Part shown: in pieces, positions 14,120-26,649 of the stretch
How positions within the stretch are numbered: position 1 is the stretch's first letter
How the letters are laid out: the number at the start of each line of letters is the position of its first letter
Source: Imbricaverruca yamaguchii
Lineage: Eukaryota; Arthropoda; Thecostraca; Neoverrucidae
Direction: 5' to 3'
DNA length: 64,000 nucleotides
Assembly: GCA_034440575.1 (NCBI GenBank)
Contig: JAOTOL010001331.1
Coordinates: 596,001-660,000 of the forward strand
The notes under the pieces: generated by a model
Told to the model about the DNA's origin: nothing
Seen by the model: only the letters and a program-made list of their open reading frames with translations
The model's database searches: none
Made by a program: the position numbers and the translations under genes

Positions 14120-14222
14120 AGAAGTTGGTTCAGCCAAGGCTAAGATGGCGAAGCTAAGGCGTAGATGGTGGAGTCAAGGCGAAGATGTTGGACCCAAGGC
14201 GATGATGGTGGAGGCAAGGCGT
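14120..14222. repeat. Short degenerate 20-22-bp tandem repeat
   Basis: About five steps of GATGGTGGAGNCAAGGCG. Confidence 0.6.
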
Positions 14223-16548
14223 CAGCAAAGGTATAGAAAACTGCTGCCCTCGTTGTAGCGCAGCAAGTAGTCACCGAGTAAATTAGTTGAACGAAGCCAT
14301 GTTATCACAACGCGTTGCAATTGTACGCGAGATTAGCATGTGTCCGAGGCATGCTTTTTTGTTGTTGATGTATATTTCGTAGTAAAGGAGATGTAAGGTT
14401 AACCAAATGATACAAAAGACCGCCATGGTAGTCATCGTTAGCACAACTATCAATGGTATGGTTCATTTGTATTCTTAATTAAAAATAATATGTAAACTGG
14501 GGATATGCTTTTTCTGTCACTTCTAAATTTGCTTGAGGACCAATACATTTATCGTCACTTTGCTGATTATTTTTGCATCCCAGCCCGGGTCTGGTCAGGT
14601 GATTCATTCGCTCGGCCAATTGCACCGCAAATAATGAACTCTACACGCATTTGGGTTTATGTTTTTCTTTCCAATTCAAGAACAGTAAGTCAATGCTATG
14701 GTAGTCAAATAGGAGTCTGCACTGCACTCCAGTCATCACTTTCTACCCACTCCCCTCAGTCGTATTTCCAAGCAGTTGAAGCTTTTAATGTTTATCTTCC
14801 TTCAAGTAAATAAACTACATGAAGCTGAAACATTCAAGTAGCTATGCTTCCAGTTAAATATGCGTGTTATGCGTGGATGCCATGGTTAGTGGATTTTTAT
14901 AGTACAATAACACAATAACAATAAAAAGAAGGTAGCAGTATTAGTGGCAAAAGTAGATAATGCCAACACGAAAAAGTGGAAACTAGCGTTATATCTACTG
15001 TAGGAACACACGTGTTTAGTGTCTGGATACGTTGGAAAAATATCACAGGACAATATATATTATGTGTTTCACACACGTTGGATCGATCAGAGTTCAGTGT
15101 TCGGTGGCAGCACGGGAAAGCCATGCATTTTCAGGCTGTATATTGACGATTAAACTAGTTTTGTTTTAAAGTATTAACTGAATTATTGCTCATATTCCAT
15201 CCCAAGTAGCTCAGTCAGTAAGAGAGTTGGCCTACATTGGTCTTCCCTACACTAGTAAGACAAGGTTTGAGTCGCTACACGCGCTCGCATTTAACCCCTG
15301 GCTGGGAGGGTCGCTGGCAAATGGGTCGAAAAAAGCCGTCGTCGAGCTACTATGGTGGCCGTGACGGTGCATTGGCGGCACGGTCGGCGGCACGGTCGAA
15401 ATTCTCGGTCAAAATTCTTCCGTTGGATTTGAATTCATGGATTGGGTGATGGGACCAGAACTCACGTAACAAACTCTGCTTAGCAATAGGCTCTGATCCA
15501 TGAAGCCACCCGAACAAAAATTCGGACTAAATTTCGTGTGAAAAACATCAAATTTTAACGTAGATCAATGAGTTAAATATATGAATGTGGGATATCGGCT
15601 CATTTTTCACTCCAACAACGGATTTAACCATCGTTGAACAATGGACAAAATGTGATGAAGTATGTTTTAAGGCAATTGATGGTTAGCCTTCAATGCTCAC
15701 GCGAGTCACTATCTTGTCCAAGGCCCTCGGGGTCACCTTTGTAAGTTGAACTCGATGACATGTGTTGATTTTTAAAGTTCGTCGGGGTTATTTTATACCA
15801 CGAATTTCAATGGAGCGCTAATTTTTACCCTGTTGTACATTACCCTCACACCATGTCCTAAACTACTCTTTTTGCATCGCTTTTTGTATAATTACTAATA
15901 CCACATGTACATTAATCGTCTTTGACCACAACTCCTATTTTACTAGCAACAGCTGGGCCTTATCAAGGTCTTAGTTTTCGCACCCACATGCGGCATGTGC
16001 AACGCTTTTCTGCTGGTACGACACCGATGCAGAATCCGATAAGATTTGTATTTGTATATCGCATATAGCTTGTTCATAGGCTACAGCTGAAGCTGGCTAT
16101 TTTCATAGCGAAAACCGAACCTTTCATCTGACATAGAATGCTAAGCAGTAAATCCATGTAGGATACTAATTATGTCAAATAAGTTCATATGGCACTAAGT
16201 ACCCTAAGATACCTCCAATCATGAATCAATATACATTCAAAATTATGTCAATCGCCAGCTGCCGTTCCAACCAGTCCGGCTGTCCATGTTGCGTGTATCT
16301 AGCACACTCCGCATGGTCGTATTGATTCTGATGGTCGTAACAGCCTGCTATAATGTTGTATGTAACAAAATCCAATGCGGTAGAATGGTGCTAACACACC
16401 CAGCCTTTTTGTGTAATTATCCCCATTCTAATATAAAAACAACCACAATTGATCACGCCATGGTAAATATGTGACCGTAGTTAACAGTGTTCTCAAAATA
16501 CGTATAAACAACAAGCTTAGCGTGGAACAGTTACAGTGATCCATAGAG
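14223..16548. other. No recognised gene apart from the tRNA-like sequence
   Basis: Apart from 15196-15285 I see only AT-rich unique sequence. Confidence 0.45.
15196..15285 (+). other. tRNA-derived (SINE-head-like) sequence
   Basis: TAGCTCAGTCAGTAAGAGAG matches a pol III A box, and GGTTTGAGTCGC about 60 bp later resembles a B box (GGTTCRANNCC). The sequence resembles the head of tRNA-derived SINEs, but the acceptor and anticodon stems do not pair well, so it is not called a functional tRNA. No matching tail or second copy was seen. Confidence 0.4.
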
Positions 16549-18055
16549 ATTAAGACATAAAGACATAAAAGATTAGTGCAACTACGAGCCACAATGGCCC
16601 TTCTTGGTTGCACTCTGTACACTGAACCAGTTGCCCACCAAATCTGTCAATCAGCCCTCCCTGTCATACTGAAAAGCAAGTTCTCAATTCTTATAATGAT
16701 TGTCTATGCTGCTTTTAAAGATGTTCAATGTCATGCTACTGACAATGGTTTCTGACAGCTGGTTTCAGTGTTCTACTACCCTGTTGGTGAAGAAAGACTG
16801 TCTTAACCTTGTTCTGCTGTGGTTAATTTTAATTTTGAATTGATGACCTCTAATTTCATCATTTCAGTTCAATTCAAACATTTCCCCAAGATATCCCTTC
16901 TCCAGACCATGGACAAATTTCAAGACCTCGATGATATCTCTTCTCAGACTTATATATCTAAGTGAAAACATATTCAAGTTCTTTAATCTTTCCTCATATG
17001 CCAGGTTGCTTATACCATAAACCATTTGTGTAGCCCTCTTTTGTACTCTCTCTAAAAGCCAACAATATTTTTCATAGCTAGGAGACTAAGCTTGGATGCA
17101 GTGTTCCAAATGTGGCCTGACATATGCACAGTAAAGCTTCCTGATGACTTCCTCACTTATGCATGATACATTCCTATTTATTACCCCGAGCATTCCCAGT
17201 GCCTTCTTCCTGGCTTCCTTGGTCTGTTCTGATGCCCCCAATTTTGTGTTTAGAATAACACCTAAATTCTTTTCCTGTTGAGTCACTGATAGAACTTGGC
17301 CACCCATCAAGTATGGAGCCATCATATGCTGTTTACCTACATGCATGATTTTGCACTTATCGAAATTCAATTTCATTTGCCATTCTTCAGACCTCTTCAC
17401 AAGTTCGTCTAAGTCTTTTTACAGCGAGATATGCTCATGTTGACCTGTTATTGCCCTAAAGACCTTCATATAATCCGCAAATTGCAAACCCTTACTGCTT
17501 AGGCCACGTTCAATGTTATTTACAAATATAATTAACAGTAGTGGCCACAGTACTGACCCCTGGGAGACTCCACTAAGAACATTTTGCCATGATGACTTTG
17601 TACCATTTAGCATCACCCTTTGCTGCTGGAAAGATTTGAGAGACACGATCGCCTTTTTCTAAACCCATGTTGGGTATCTTGAATCAAACTGTTTCCTTCA
17701 AGATAACTAATTATTCCATCCTTGATAATTGATTCGAGTACCTTGCAGACTAGGGACGTGAGACTTACCGGCCTATATTTTTCAACTTTCCCTCTTTCTC
17801 CTTTGTTGAAAAGATGAACTACATTTGCCCTTTTCCAATTTGTTAGAATTTAATTTTGTGAAACTGATCTACAAAATATTATACTAAGTGGAAATGTCAG
17901 TTCCTTTTCAGCTTCCCGCAATACCCTAGCATTAATTTCATCAGGTCCTGCTGCCTTGTTTGGCGTTGTTTTCCTAATATGATTGGAAAGAACATCATTC
18001 AATGAAATCATCAACGAAATCAACATCATTTTCCCGATTACATGTCACTGAACTG
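16549..18055 (-). pseudogene. CR1 LINE, RT domain and 3' end (sense half of an inverted insertion)
   Basis: Reading the minus strand from 18050, the sequence encodes DHIRKTTPNKAAGPDEI-like RT N-terminus, a GFRKRRS-like segment, SGVSQGSVLWPLLLIIFVNNIE, a degraded FADD box (FADYMKV), the thumb with FDKCKIMHVGKQ, and CAYVRPHLEHC. The tail ends in two 8-bp AGACATAA units at 16549-16567 (plus-strand view). Several frame breaks and stops make it non-coding today. The 5' part of the same element type lies head-to-head at 18060-19500. Confidence 0.9.
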
Positions 18056-18059
18056 TGGT

Positions 18060-19500
18060 GTCAACTGTAGCCCAGGATAGTAGTAGTGAGGATACGGTAC
18101 TGGTCGTAGGTGATTCAGTTGTGTGCGACATTTAGATCGGGTATTCCGTAAAGGTAGGAGGGACAGGAGGTGCATCACCAGGCCTGGTGCCAAGGTCAGG
18201 GACCTGGTGCCAGTGGTGGCACAGGCCACCAGAGATGACCAGTTTAGTACAGTTTTACCTATTACACCAGTTTGTACAGTTGTCAGGCAGGGGTGAATAA
18301 CATAGGTCTTGTTAGGACTGAGGAGCTGCTGCAGGACTACAGGGCCCTTCTGGCCACCATGAAGGATAACAATAGGAGAGTCATTGTAGCTGGAATTTGC
18401 CCAGGGAGTCTCCCCTAAGTGGAGCTCTAGGGCACTGGCAGCCAATGCCAGGATAGGTAAGTTCTGCCATGAGTTAGTTTTCACCTTTGTTGACAAGTGG
18501 TGCAGGTTTTATGGATCATGGGACCTCTATCAGAGGGATGGCCTGCACTTCTCCGAGAAGGGGGTTCATGTATTAGACAAAATGTATGAGCATGTCCTTC
18601 AGGAAAACTAGGAAATGGGTTGGGGAAGGATGAAATTGCATTGTTGTCTCAGGGATATTCCAATAGTGTCAGCCAAGGCAATATAACTTCCCCAGGAGTT
18701 CGTTGGCGTTACTAGCTTACTACCTAGCTGAGGTGCTCCTGAGGTGCTACTTCTACTAATAACTGGTGGTGGCCTATCTGCAAAAAAGAAGAAAAAAAGA
18801 TGCAAATAGTTATAGTGAACTGTAGGTATGAAGACAAATGACATGTGTATTGGCATCCTGAGGCAATCCTAACTTTTAAATAGTTGGCGATAGGAAAGCC
18901 CAATAGCATTCGAGCCTGTAACAGCGCGTGTAGCCAAATAGGATAGGCTGCTGCATACGAAACAGGGGTCGACATTAGGAAAAAAAACTTCAAAGTCAGG
19001 AAATAGGGACAGCAATAATTCAAGGAGGCAGAGTGGTAGCTCATCCAGTGATAAAAGAACTCCTCGGCATGAAAAAGCCAAAGATGTCTATGGAACATAT
19101 GTTAAGTGTATGATGCTTAATGCTCAGCGTATTCGATCCAAATTTGATGAGTTCAAACGTTATGTTGCTGAGGAGGAACCAGATTTTCTTTTCATTACGG
19201 AGACATGGGTCAGTGCGGGGTATTTTGGAGATGACTTGCAGGACTATGAGATCCAGGGATACAATATGTTTTCGTGCAATAGGGGTTCAGCAGTGAAAGG
19301 GGGTGGTGTAATGCTCTATGTGAATAGCTTATTCAGTTCTCAAAAAGTAGCAGTGGAGAAAAAAATGTGTCTGTGGAGTCCATTTGGCTTGACGTCGCCG
19401 TGGGAAAAGGCAACAACAATACACTGAGGATATGAGCTTTCTACCGATCAGGAACCCTGCCACACTCTCAGCAACTGGATCTTCATAAGGTGATTTGGTG
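18060..19500 (+). pseudogene. CR1 LINE 5' half: ORF1 SGNH-esterase-like domain and ORF2 endonuclease
   Basis: From 18090 the plus strand encodes TVLVVGDSVV, an SGNH/GDSL block-I-like motif, then after a 2-base slip RHLDRVFRKGRRDRR and onward to WDLYQRDGLHFSEKGV at about 18520-18560, matching the catalytic Asp/His end of the esterase domain known in CR1/L2 ORF1 proteins. From 19110 a second frame encodes MLNAQRIRSKFDEF, DFLFITETW and GGGVMLYV, the apurinic-endonuclease-like N-terminus of ORF2. It stops at about 19440 before the rest of the endonuclease. Frameshifts and stops show that it is dead. Orientation is opposite to the RT half at 16549-18055. Confidence 0.85.
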
Positions 19501-19954
19501 ACCAGTACCGTATCCTCACTACTACTATAGATGGCTAGGCTACAGAAGAAAATGAAGGATTGAGAGCGTCCATGCGTAGCAAGCAACGCCGAAGAAGTTT
19601 TTCTCTGTCACATATTCCAATATTTCCTCTCCACTCGCTTCTAAAAAAATTTGCAATCAATGGAGCCCTGGAAAATGGATGGGCAAGAAATGTCTGTCAT
19701 ACCCGATATGTGCTATTTCATTGCACACTTTTGGAAAGCAGGCAGCTTTTGCAAGCTGGCTACTGCATGGGTACTTTGCAAAAGGTATTCATAGCGAAGT
19801 CCAGCTGCAATTCGTAAGGATCAGAAGTGGACATGGACAAGCCCATGCACATTCGGATTGAAGCTAAGCTAACAATAATCCGTGTCATGTTGTCCACACC
19901 CAACAAGTTCCAGAGCGATCGCTTGCCCGGCGGCAAGCACCCGGAGACGGACCT

Positions 19955-21463
19955 CACAACCTGCCACCACTAACGGACCTCACAGCCTGCCACCCCTAAC
20001 GACCTCACAACCTGCCACCCCTGACGACACACCTTACACCCCTAACGGACCTCACAACCTGCCACCCCTAACGGACCTCACAACCTGCCACCCCTAACGA
20101 ACCTCACAACCTGCCACCCCTGACGGACCTCACAACCTGCCACCCTGACGACACACCCCACACTACTGACGGACCTCACAACCTGCCACCCTGACGACAC
20201 ACCCCACACTCCTGACGGACCTCACAACCTGCCACCCTGACGACACACCCCACACTCCTGACGGACCTCACAACCTGCCACCCCTGACGGACCTCACAAC
20301 CTGCCACCCTGACGGACCTCACAACCTGCCACCCTGACGGACCTCAAAACCTGCCACCCCGACGACACACCCCACACTCCTGACGGACCTCGCAACCTGC
20401 CACCCCGACGACACACCCCACACCCCTGACGGACCTCACAACCTGCCACCCCGACAAAACACCTTACACCCCTAACGGATCTGACAAACTGCCACCCCTA
20501 ACGGACCTCACAACCTGCCACCCCAACGACACACCCCGCACCCCTGACGGACCTCACAACCTGCCATTCTGACGACACATTCACACCCCTAACGAACCTC
20601 ACAACCTGCCACCCCTGACGGACCTCACAACCTGCCACCCCGACGACACACCCCACACTACTGACGGACCTCACAACCTGCCACCCTGACGACACACCCC
20701 ACACTACTGACGGACCTCACAACCTGCCACCCTGACGACACACCCCACACTACTGACGGACCTCACAATCTGCCACCCCTGACGGACCTCACAACCTGCC
20801 ACCCTGACGGACCTCACAACTTGCCACCCCGACGACACACCCCACACTACTGACGGACCTCACAACCTGCCACCCCTGACAGACCTCACAACCTGCCACC
20901 CCTGACGGACCTCACAACCTGCCACCCCTGACGGACCTCACAACCTGCCACCCCGACGACACACCTTACACCCCTAACGGACCTCACAACCTGCCACCCC
21001 TGACAGACCTCACAACCTGCCACCCCTGACGGACCTCACAACATGCCACCCTGACGGACCTCACAACCTGCCACCCCGACGACACACCCTACACCCCTGA
21101 CGGACCTCACAGCTCCCACCCCGACGACATACCCCACACTCCTCACAGACCTCACAGCTCCAACCCCGACGACACACCCCACACCCCTGACGGACCTCAT
21201 AGCTTTCACCCCGACAATACACCCTACACCCCTGACGCACCTCACAGCTCCCACCACGACGACACACCCTACACCCCTGACGGACCTCACAGTTCCCACC
21301 CCGACAACACACCCTACACCCCTGACGGACCTCACAGTTCCCACCCCGACGACACACCCCACACCCCTGACGGACCTCACAGTTCCCACCCCGACAACAC
21401 ACCCTACACCCCTGACGGACCTCACAGTTCCCACCCCGACAACACACCCTACACCCCTGAGGA
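19955..21463. repeat. 1.5-kb composite minisatellite of 26-bp and 21-bp modules
   Basis: Module A is ACGGACCTCACAACCTGCCA followed by CCCCTG, and module B is ACGACACACCCCACACTCCTG. They alternate irregularly (A, AA, AB). From about 21100 the array shifts to a regular 45-bp AB-like unit with CACAGYTCCCACCCCGAC. The frames through it are open on the minus strand but are a by-product of the repeat. Confidence 0.95.
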
Positions 21464-21907
21464 AGTACAAGTGATTCGCCCTGGTGGCGCCTCTGAACGA
21501 CACGGCCGCGCTGCCGTCAGCTCGGGCACCACCGACTCAGGGATGGAGTCGGCTGGCATCCACCTACACCCTGTGATCACCGACAACCGCCGGCCAGATG
21601 TGTTCTGCTCATGTTGCAGGCCGGCTCGGTGGCTAGCTCGGTGGCCGGCTCGGCCCGCGGTTTGTGCAGGTTCAAAGCGGTCGTGCGCCCGTTGCTGTGT
21701 AAGTGATATCCGACCGGAAACATTGGGCGGGACATTGGGCGGAACCGCTCAGTGTTCAGCTCGAGATCGATATGACATGGATGCTGCGACTTGCTTCTCC
21801 ATGGAGCACTTATGGCCTCTAACTGTTGCTGAAACTAAACACTAGGCATGTGGCCTACCAAATAGTTCATGCGCGATCATTCTGGCTAGTGATCACCGCT
21901 TTGGGCT
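21464..21907. other. GC-rich unique sequence between minisatellites
   Basis: CpG-rich, with small internal duplications (GGTGGCTAGCTCGGTGGCCG-like). No gene was recognised. Confidence 0.45.
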
Positions 21908-22370
21908 ACACTCAGATCGCACACGAATCACCGCTGGCGGGCTCCACTGAGGTCACACACGGGTCACCACTGGTGGGCTCCACGGAGATCAAACACGGGT
22001 CACCACTGGTGGGCTCCACTGAGGTCACACACAGGTCACGACTGGCGGGCTCCACTGAGATCAAACACGGGTCACCAGTGGTGGGCTCCACGGAGATCAA
22101 ACACGGGTCACCACTGGTGGGCTCCACTGAGGTCACACACAGGTCACCACTGGTGGGCTCCACTGAGATCAAACACGGGTCACCAGTGGTGGGCTCCACT
22201 GAGGTCACACACAGGTCACCACTGGTGGGCTCCACTGAGATCAAACACGGGTCACCAGTGGCGGGCTCCACTGAGGTCACACACAGGTCACCACTGGCGG
22301 GCTCCACTGAGGTCACACACGGGTCACCACTGGCGGGGTCCACTTAGATCAAACACGGGTCACCACTGCA
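21908..22370. repeat. 36-bp minisatellite array 1, about 13 copies
   Basis: Unit GGTCACCACTGGTGGGCTCC followed by ACTGAGATCAAACACG, with alternating GAGGTCACACAC / GAGATCAAACAC variants. The same monomer forms 24246-24785 and, as a dimer, 31360-31735. Confidence 0.95.
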
Positions 22371-22893
22371 CACTGTGATAACTCGAGAACAAAACTGGCC
22401 ATAAATCATAGCGGGCAAAGTATGCTAGTTACCGGGACAATTTGGGTTTTATTCGAAAGAGCTCAAAATTTGGATCATGTGGGAAATATTTATTGTCTTA
22501 ATATTGACTAACCCAGGAGTGTCAGAGGTTATATACCTGCTAGATGGAAGGTAGCATTCCGCTCCACTCATTTTGCTTCCGCGAAATATCTCTGAAACCA
22601 ATTGAGATAGATAGCTCAAATTGTGTACACACCTATATGAGTATCTAGTGTACCTTGTATTAAAATATGTACGTCCGGTCATCAATGATGACATCATGAT
22701 GACGTCATAAGTGAAGTCCGTTGGCTCTCCTATATTGGATGATTATTAGTGAGCGTTTGTTATGCGACCTTGCGTTTGTATTCTGCAGCGTAAATGTGAC
22801 CTTATAATTGCTACGCATAATAGATCCAAGATCTTGTCGTAAGCGGCTCAAATTACGTCAAAATACATCACTAAGATATGCACTCAGGTTGGC

Positions 22894-23330
22894 TCACTTC
22901 AGAGCTTCTGATAGCCCCGCGAATCTTGCTGGGCCGATTCGGTGATGCTGTCGCAACACGAAAGCTGCATCCTTCATGCCCTCAGCACGAACACTTTGCA
23001 CGGCAACCTCCACGAGCTGCAGAGAACTGTGCTGTTGAGTAACTCTTGAGGATGCCCGACACTGAGAACGGGCACTGAGGTAATCGTAGATTCTAGTTGG
23101 TCGCCCTCGCGCTCTCTTCACAGTATCGTCAGCAAGGCGGGTCTTGGCTTCATCATCACTCACGACGTGGTCACCACGCTTCAGGGACACGGAGAACACC
23201 TCGTCTCTCAAAAGATTAGTCGCAAACTGACTTCTGAATTTGTTCTGGGCTCGCATGCACTTAACCCACTTTATTTTAAAGTTCTTGGCGATAAGTCGGT
23301 CGTCTTTCTTAAGTCCACAATCGACGACTT
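22894..23330 (-). pseudogene. Unrecognised protein-like fragment
   Basis: A minus-strand open stretch from about 23330 reads VDCGLKKDDRLIAKNFKIKW and then VKCMRAQNKFRSQFATNLL.., ending ..AAFVLRQHHRIGPARFAGLSEALK at a stop. It is basic, with biased non-repetitive composition, unlike the surrounding low-complexity frames. The methionine at 23256 is internal to the open stretch. It lies between two 36-bp minisatellite arrays and could be a remnant of a mobile-element protein. Function unknown. Confidence 0.3.
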
Positions 23331-24245
23331 ACTTTGGAGACATCCTTGAGCTTTTTCTCCATGATCAACTGCAAACTATAATTAAACACATGGACATAGC
23401 AGTCCCCCACGCCCAGACGCTTTTGCACTGGTCCACCAATTCCTCTGCTGACGCGCACCTCCATGTTCACTGTACGCAAAATCAAACCACGATGATCCGA
23501 ACCTTGCAGGCAAAGACGGCTTCCTGCCGTGGGAGACGTTGTGCGTGACTTATCTCGACTCAGTCGCCTCGTTAGTTAGGGGACTTCTTGGCATAGCAAT
23601 CACTGGATCAGGTTGCCCGGTCAAGACACCCCGCCAGCTGACGCGTCACTGCGTCCGACTCGGGCTTCCCCGTGCTGCCCGAGCTGGCCACCGCACCGCA
23701 CCGCGGCCTGTAGGGATACAATTAATCACTATCGGTGTTAGAGCAGCTAGGTGCAGCTGAAACTTGCGGTACATATAGTCAAAGGATCGCTGATTTCATT
23801 GGGGTTGGTCTCTGGCTGTGCGCTGTTGTGTGTTTTTTAAAATCTTACTTGAACTTCGAGGCACTACAAAGTTGAACGACTATTGCAATTACTGATTGTT
23901 TGACAACAAATAGCATATTGTTAATTGGTGTATGCCTTTTTGATTTGCTTAACGCAATGAGAATGTTCTCAGCTATCATTTCATGTCTCACTTGTCCAGG
24001 TTTTCAGAATGCAGCTTACCTTTATCAATCGTCAAACTGCGACAACATTTGTGCACGGGTGCGTCGTTTTTTTCCACACGTTATGTCAATGTTCATTGAC
24101 TCATTTGTATATCAAATGATGTGAAAATTTTCATGAAAACTGTGACATCGTCTGCTTCAATCATTTGCTGATACAATGGCGTCAGAAATACGGCATTAAA
24201 ATAGTCGATAAATGCATTTATGACCAGTTTTTCCCTTGAGATATC

Positions 24246-24785
24246 ACACTGTGCACTGGTGGGCTCCACTGAGGTCACACACAGGTCACGACTGGCGGGC
24301 TCCACTGAGATCAAACACGGGTCATCACTGGCGGGTTCCACTGAGGTCACACACGGGTCATCACTGGCGGGCTCCACTGAGGTCACACACAGGTCACGAC
24401 TGGCGGACTCCACGGAGATCAAACACGGGTCACCACTGGCGGGCTCCACTGAGGTCACACACAGGTCACCACTGGTGGGCTCCACTGAGATCAAACACGG
24501 GTCATCACTGGCGGGTTCCACTGAGGTCACACACGGGTCACCACTGGCGGGCTCCACTGAGGTCACACACAGGTCACCACTGGTGGGCTCCACTGAGATC
24601 AAACACGGGTCACCACTGGCGGGCTCCACTGAGGTCACACACAGGTCACCACTGGTGGGCTCCACTGGGGTCACACACGGGTCAACACTGGCGGACTCCA
24701 CTGAGGTCACACACGGGTCACCACTGGCGGGCTCCACTGAGGTCACACACGGGTCACTGCCGGCGGGTTCTACTCAGGTTCCACT
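24246..24785. repeat. 36-bp minisatellite array 2, about 15 copies
   Basis: Same monomer and same orientation as 21908-22370. Its left flank (24205-24262) is an inverted match to the right flank of array 1 (22355-22412). Confidence 0.95.
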
Positions 24786-24799
24786 CAGCACCGTCGTGT

Positions 24800-26020
24800 T
24801 GGAGTCACTGGATTTCAGTCCTAACTCCCCCAATCTGTGCGAAGGCTTATATTTTGGTGTCCCTCAATAAGTCACCCCACACTGCTGAAATTGCACCGGT
24901 ACAACTCACTTCGAAATGTTAAATTTTCCATTTCAACGATTTCAGCTCATAGCGCCCCGTCGCCACGTCAACGCTCGTGCACGTGTAGACACACCTTGCG
25001 CATTCGACGCATTTGCCAAATTTCGTGCGATGCTACGATTTCTGCTTAGCTTCCTACGTTTCGCTTATTGCCGACACATGCGAGACTTGCGTCATATTTG
25101 GCGAGATGAAATGCTTTGTATGGGGGTTCGCTGTGAATATTTGATAGATTAAATTCGATGATTCCAGTTTCTTCTTCTGACATTTTTTCGCAGTTAAGCA
25201 ATCAGGATACCCTCTGAGCTTTGATGCACCTCATCCCTTTCGTGAAATATGCTCCCAGATTGGCTACCGAGCCGAAGTCCTGTCTCGGTGTTCTTTTTCT
25301 GGACCGTTTCCGCTTTTCTCCGTCTACGGATGTGTTCTAGGGCTTCAGTCCATGTTTGTCAGTAGTCCAGCACATTTTTGAAAACCCGGCTCTTATTAGA
25401 CTTTTGTTGCATTTTTGTGCACCGACGATGTTGGTAGGTACCGGGGCGTTTTCGAATACCCCAAGGTGTTTATTTAGTGTCCTGCCTTTTTGTTCTCTTT
25501 TTTTAGATCATGTTGGTTTTTTCGGGGCCCAGCTTGTTTTCGATGCCCTTATGCAGTCCAATGGTACCAGTGTGCTTTGAGGTCCTCCAGTTATTTTGTT
25601 TAAGAGCTCCCGATGTGCTTATTTTGGACCACATCGGATGCTGTAAGGTCCTGTCCTTGTTTGAGAAACTCGGTCCGCTTTGGAGTACCCGGTGCACTTC
25701 GGCCTCCTGTTGCGCTTTTGGGGTCCAGCTGCGCTTGTTTGGGCCTTCTGACACACATTTGTGGGGTCCCAATGCGATTTGAGTGGCCCCGGTGCGATTT
25801 CCCGGAGTCCCGACGCGACTTTTTGGCCCCGGTGCGTGGTTCCATGGACTCAACGCTAGTTTTCTGAACTAAAAGCGGTTGTGTTGATCCATTCTAAATG
25901 TCATAAAGTACGAATTCCGGCCGTATTTTGTGGACCCTCGGCGCCGTGCTTTTGTCCTGCTTCGATTTTTCGGTCTCTCGTACGTTTTTTCTAGGTCGTA
26001 CGCGTTCTTTAATGCTATGC

Positions 26021-26089
<69 letters not shown>

Positions 26090-26110
26090 CGTGCATGCGT
26101 GCGTGTGTGC

Positions 26111-26143
<33 letters not shown>

Positions 26144-26640
26144 GTGCTATGTATGCTCAAGAACGATTTTTCTGGCTCTGACATTTCTTTAATCCCCCCT
26201 TATTTTGAAGAGCTCTGGCTTGAAGTTTTCCAGTCGCCATGCGATTTTTTGTGGTCACACGGTGCTTATGTGGATATAAAGTTTCTGCCACTATGTACTC
26301 CACTGTGCCAGTTCGTGGAAGCCCTGACGGGAATTTTTGATGTCAGACCAAAATTGTTGGGACTACTGACGGGCATTGTGGGACCAGAAAGCGATATTTG
26401 GATGGGGCCCAGCTCAAGTTCATGGAGCGCAATGTACTTAGTTTACACGATTTTGGAGGGACCTGGTGCGAATTTGGGGAGTCCGGCGCGTGTTCCCTAG
26501 GGCCCTCTGTATTTAGTTGGAGGCCCCTACGCAATTTCTGGGGCTCGGCGCGAATTTTGGGGCCTAGCGCGATTCTTAGAAACTCCGGCGCGATTCTTGG
26601 GAGCCTAACTCTCTCAGGAGGTAGAGGGTGTTTGCCCCTT
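24800..26640 (+). mobile_element. Composite dispersed repeat, copy A
   Basis: 24810-24900 matches 60960-61060, and 24905-25380 matches the R2 block at 61785-62640 (shared TGCACGTGTA, TGCGCATTC, TGCGATGCTACG and GATTGGCTACCRA motifs). From 25400 to 26640 it becomes a loose array of 30-45-bp steps such as GGCGCGATTTTTGGGGCCC, interrupted by a GT microsatellite. Confidence 0.7.
26021..26143. repeat. (GT)n microsatellite, about 123 bp
   Basis: GT run interrupted by GCGTGCGTGCATGCGTGCGT in the middle. It lies inside composite repeat copy A. Confidence 0.97.
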
Positions 26641-26649
26641 TGATATGAC

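Noticed and set aside
19955..21463. CRISPR-like array
   Set aside because: Modules are themselves repeated with no unique spacers, in a eukaryotic context. It is a minisatellite. The same applies to the other tandem arrays.
21826..24922. Long open frames with 12-residue repeats
   Set aside because: The 36-bp monomer is a multiple of three without stops in several frames on both strands. No start context, domain or splice evidence supports a protein.
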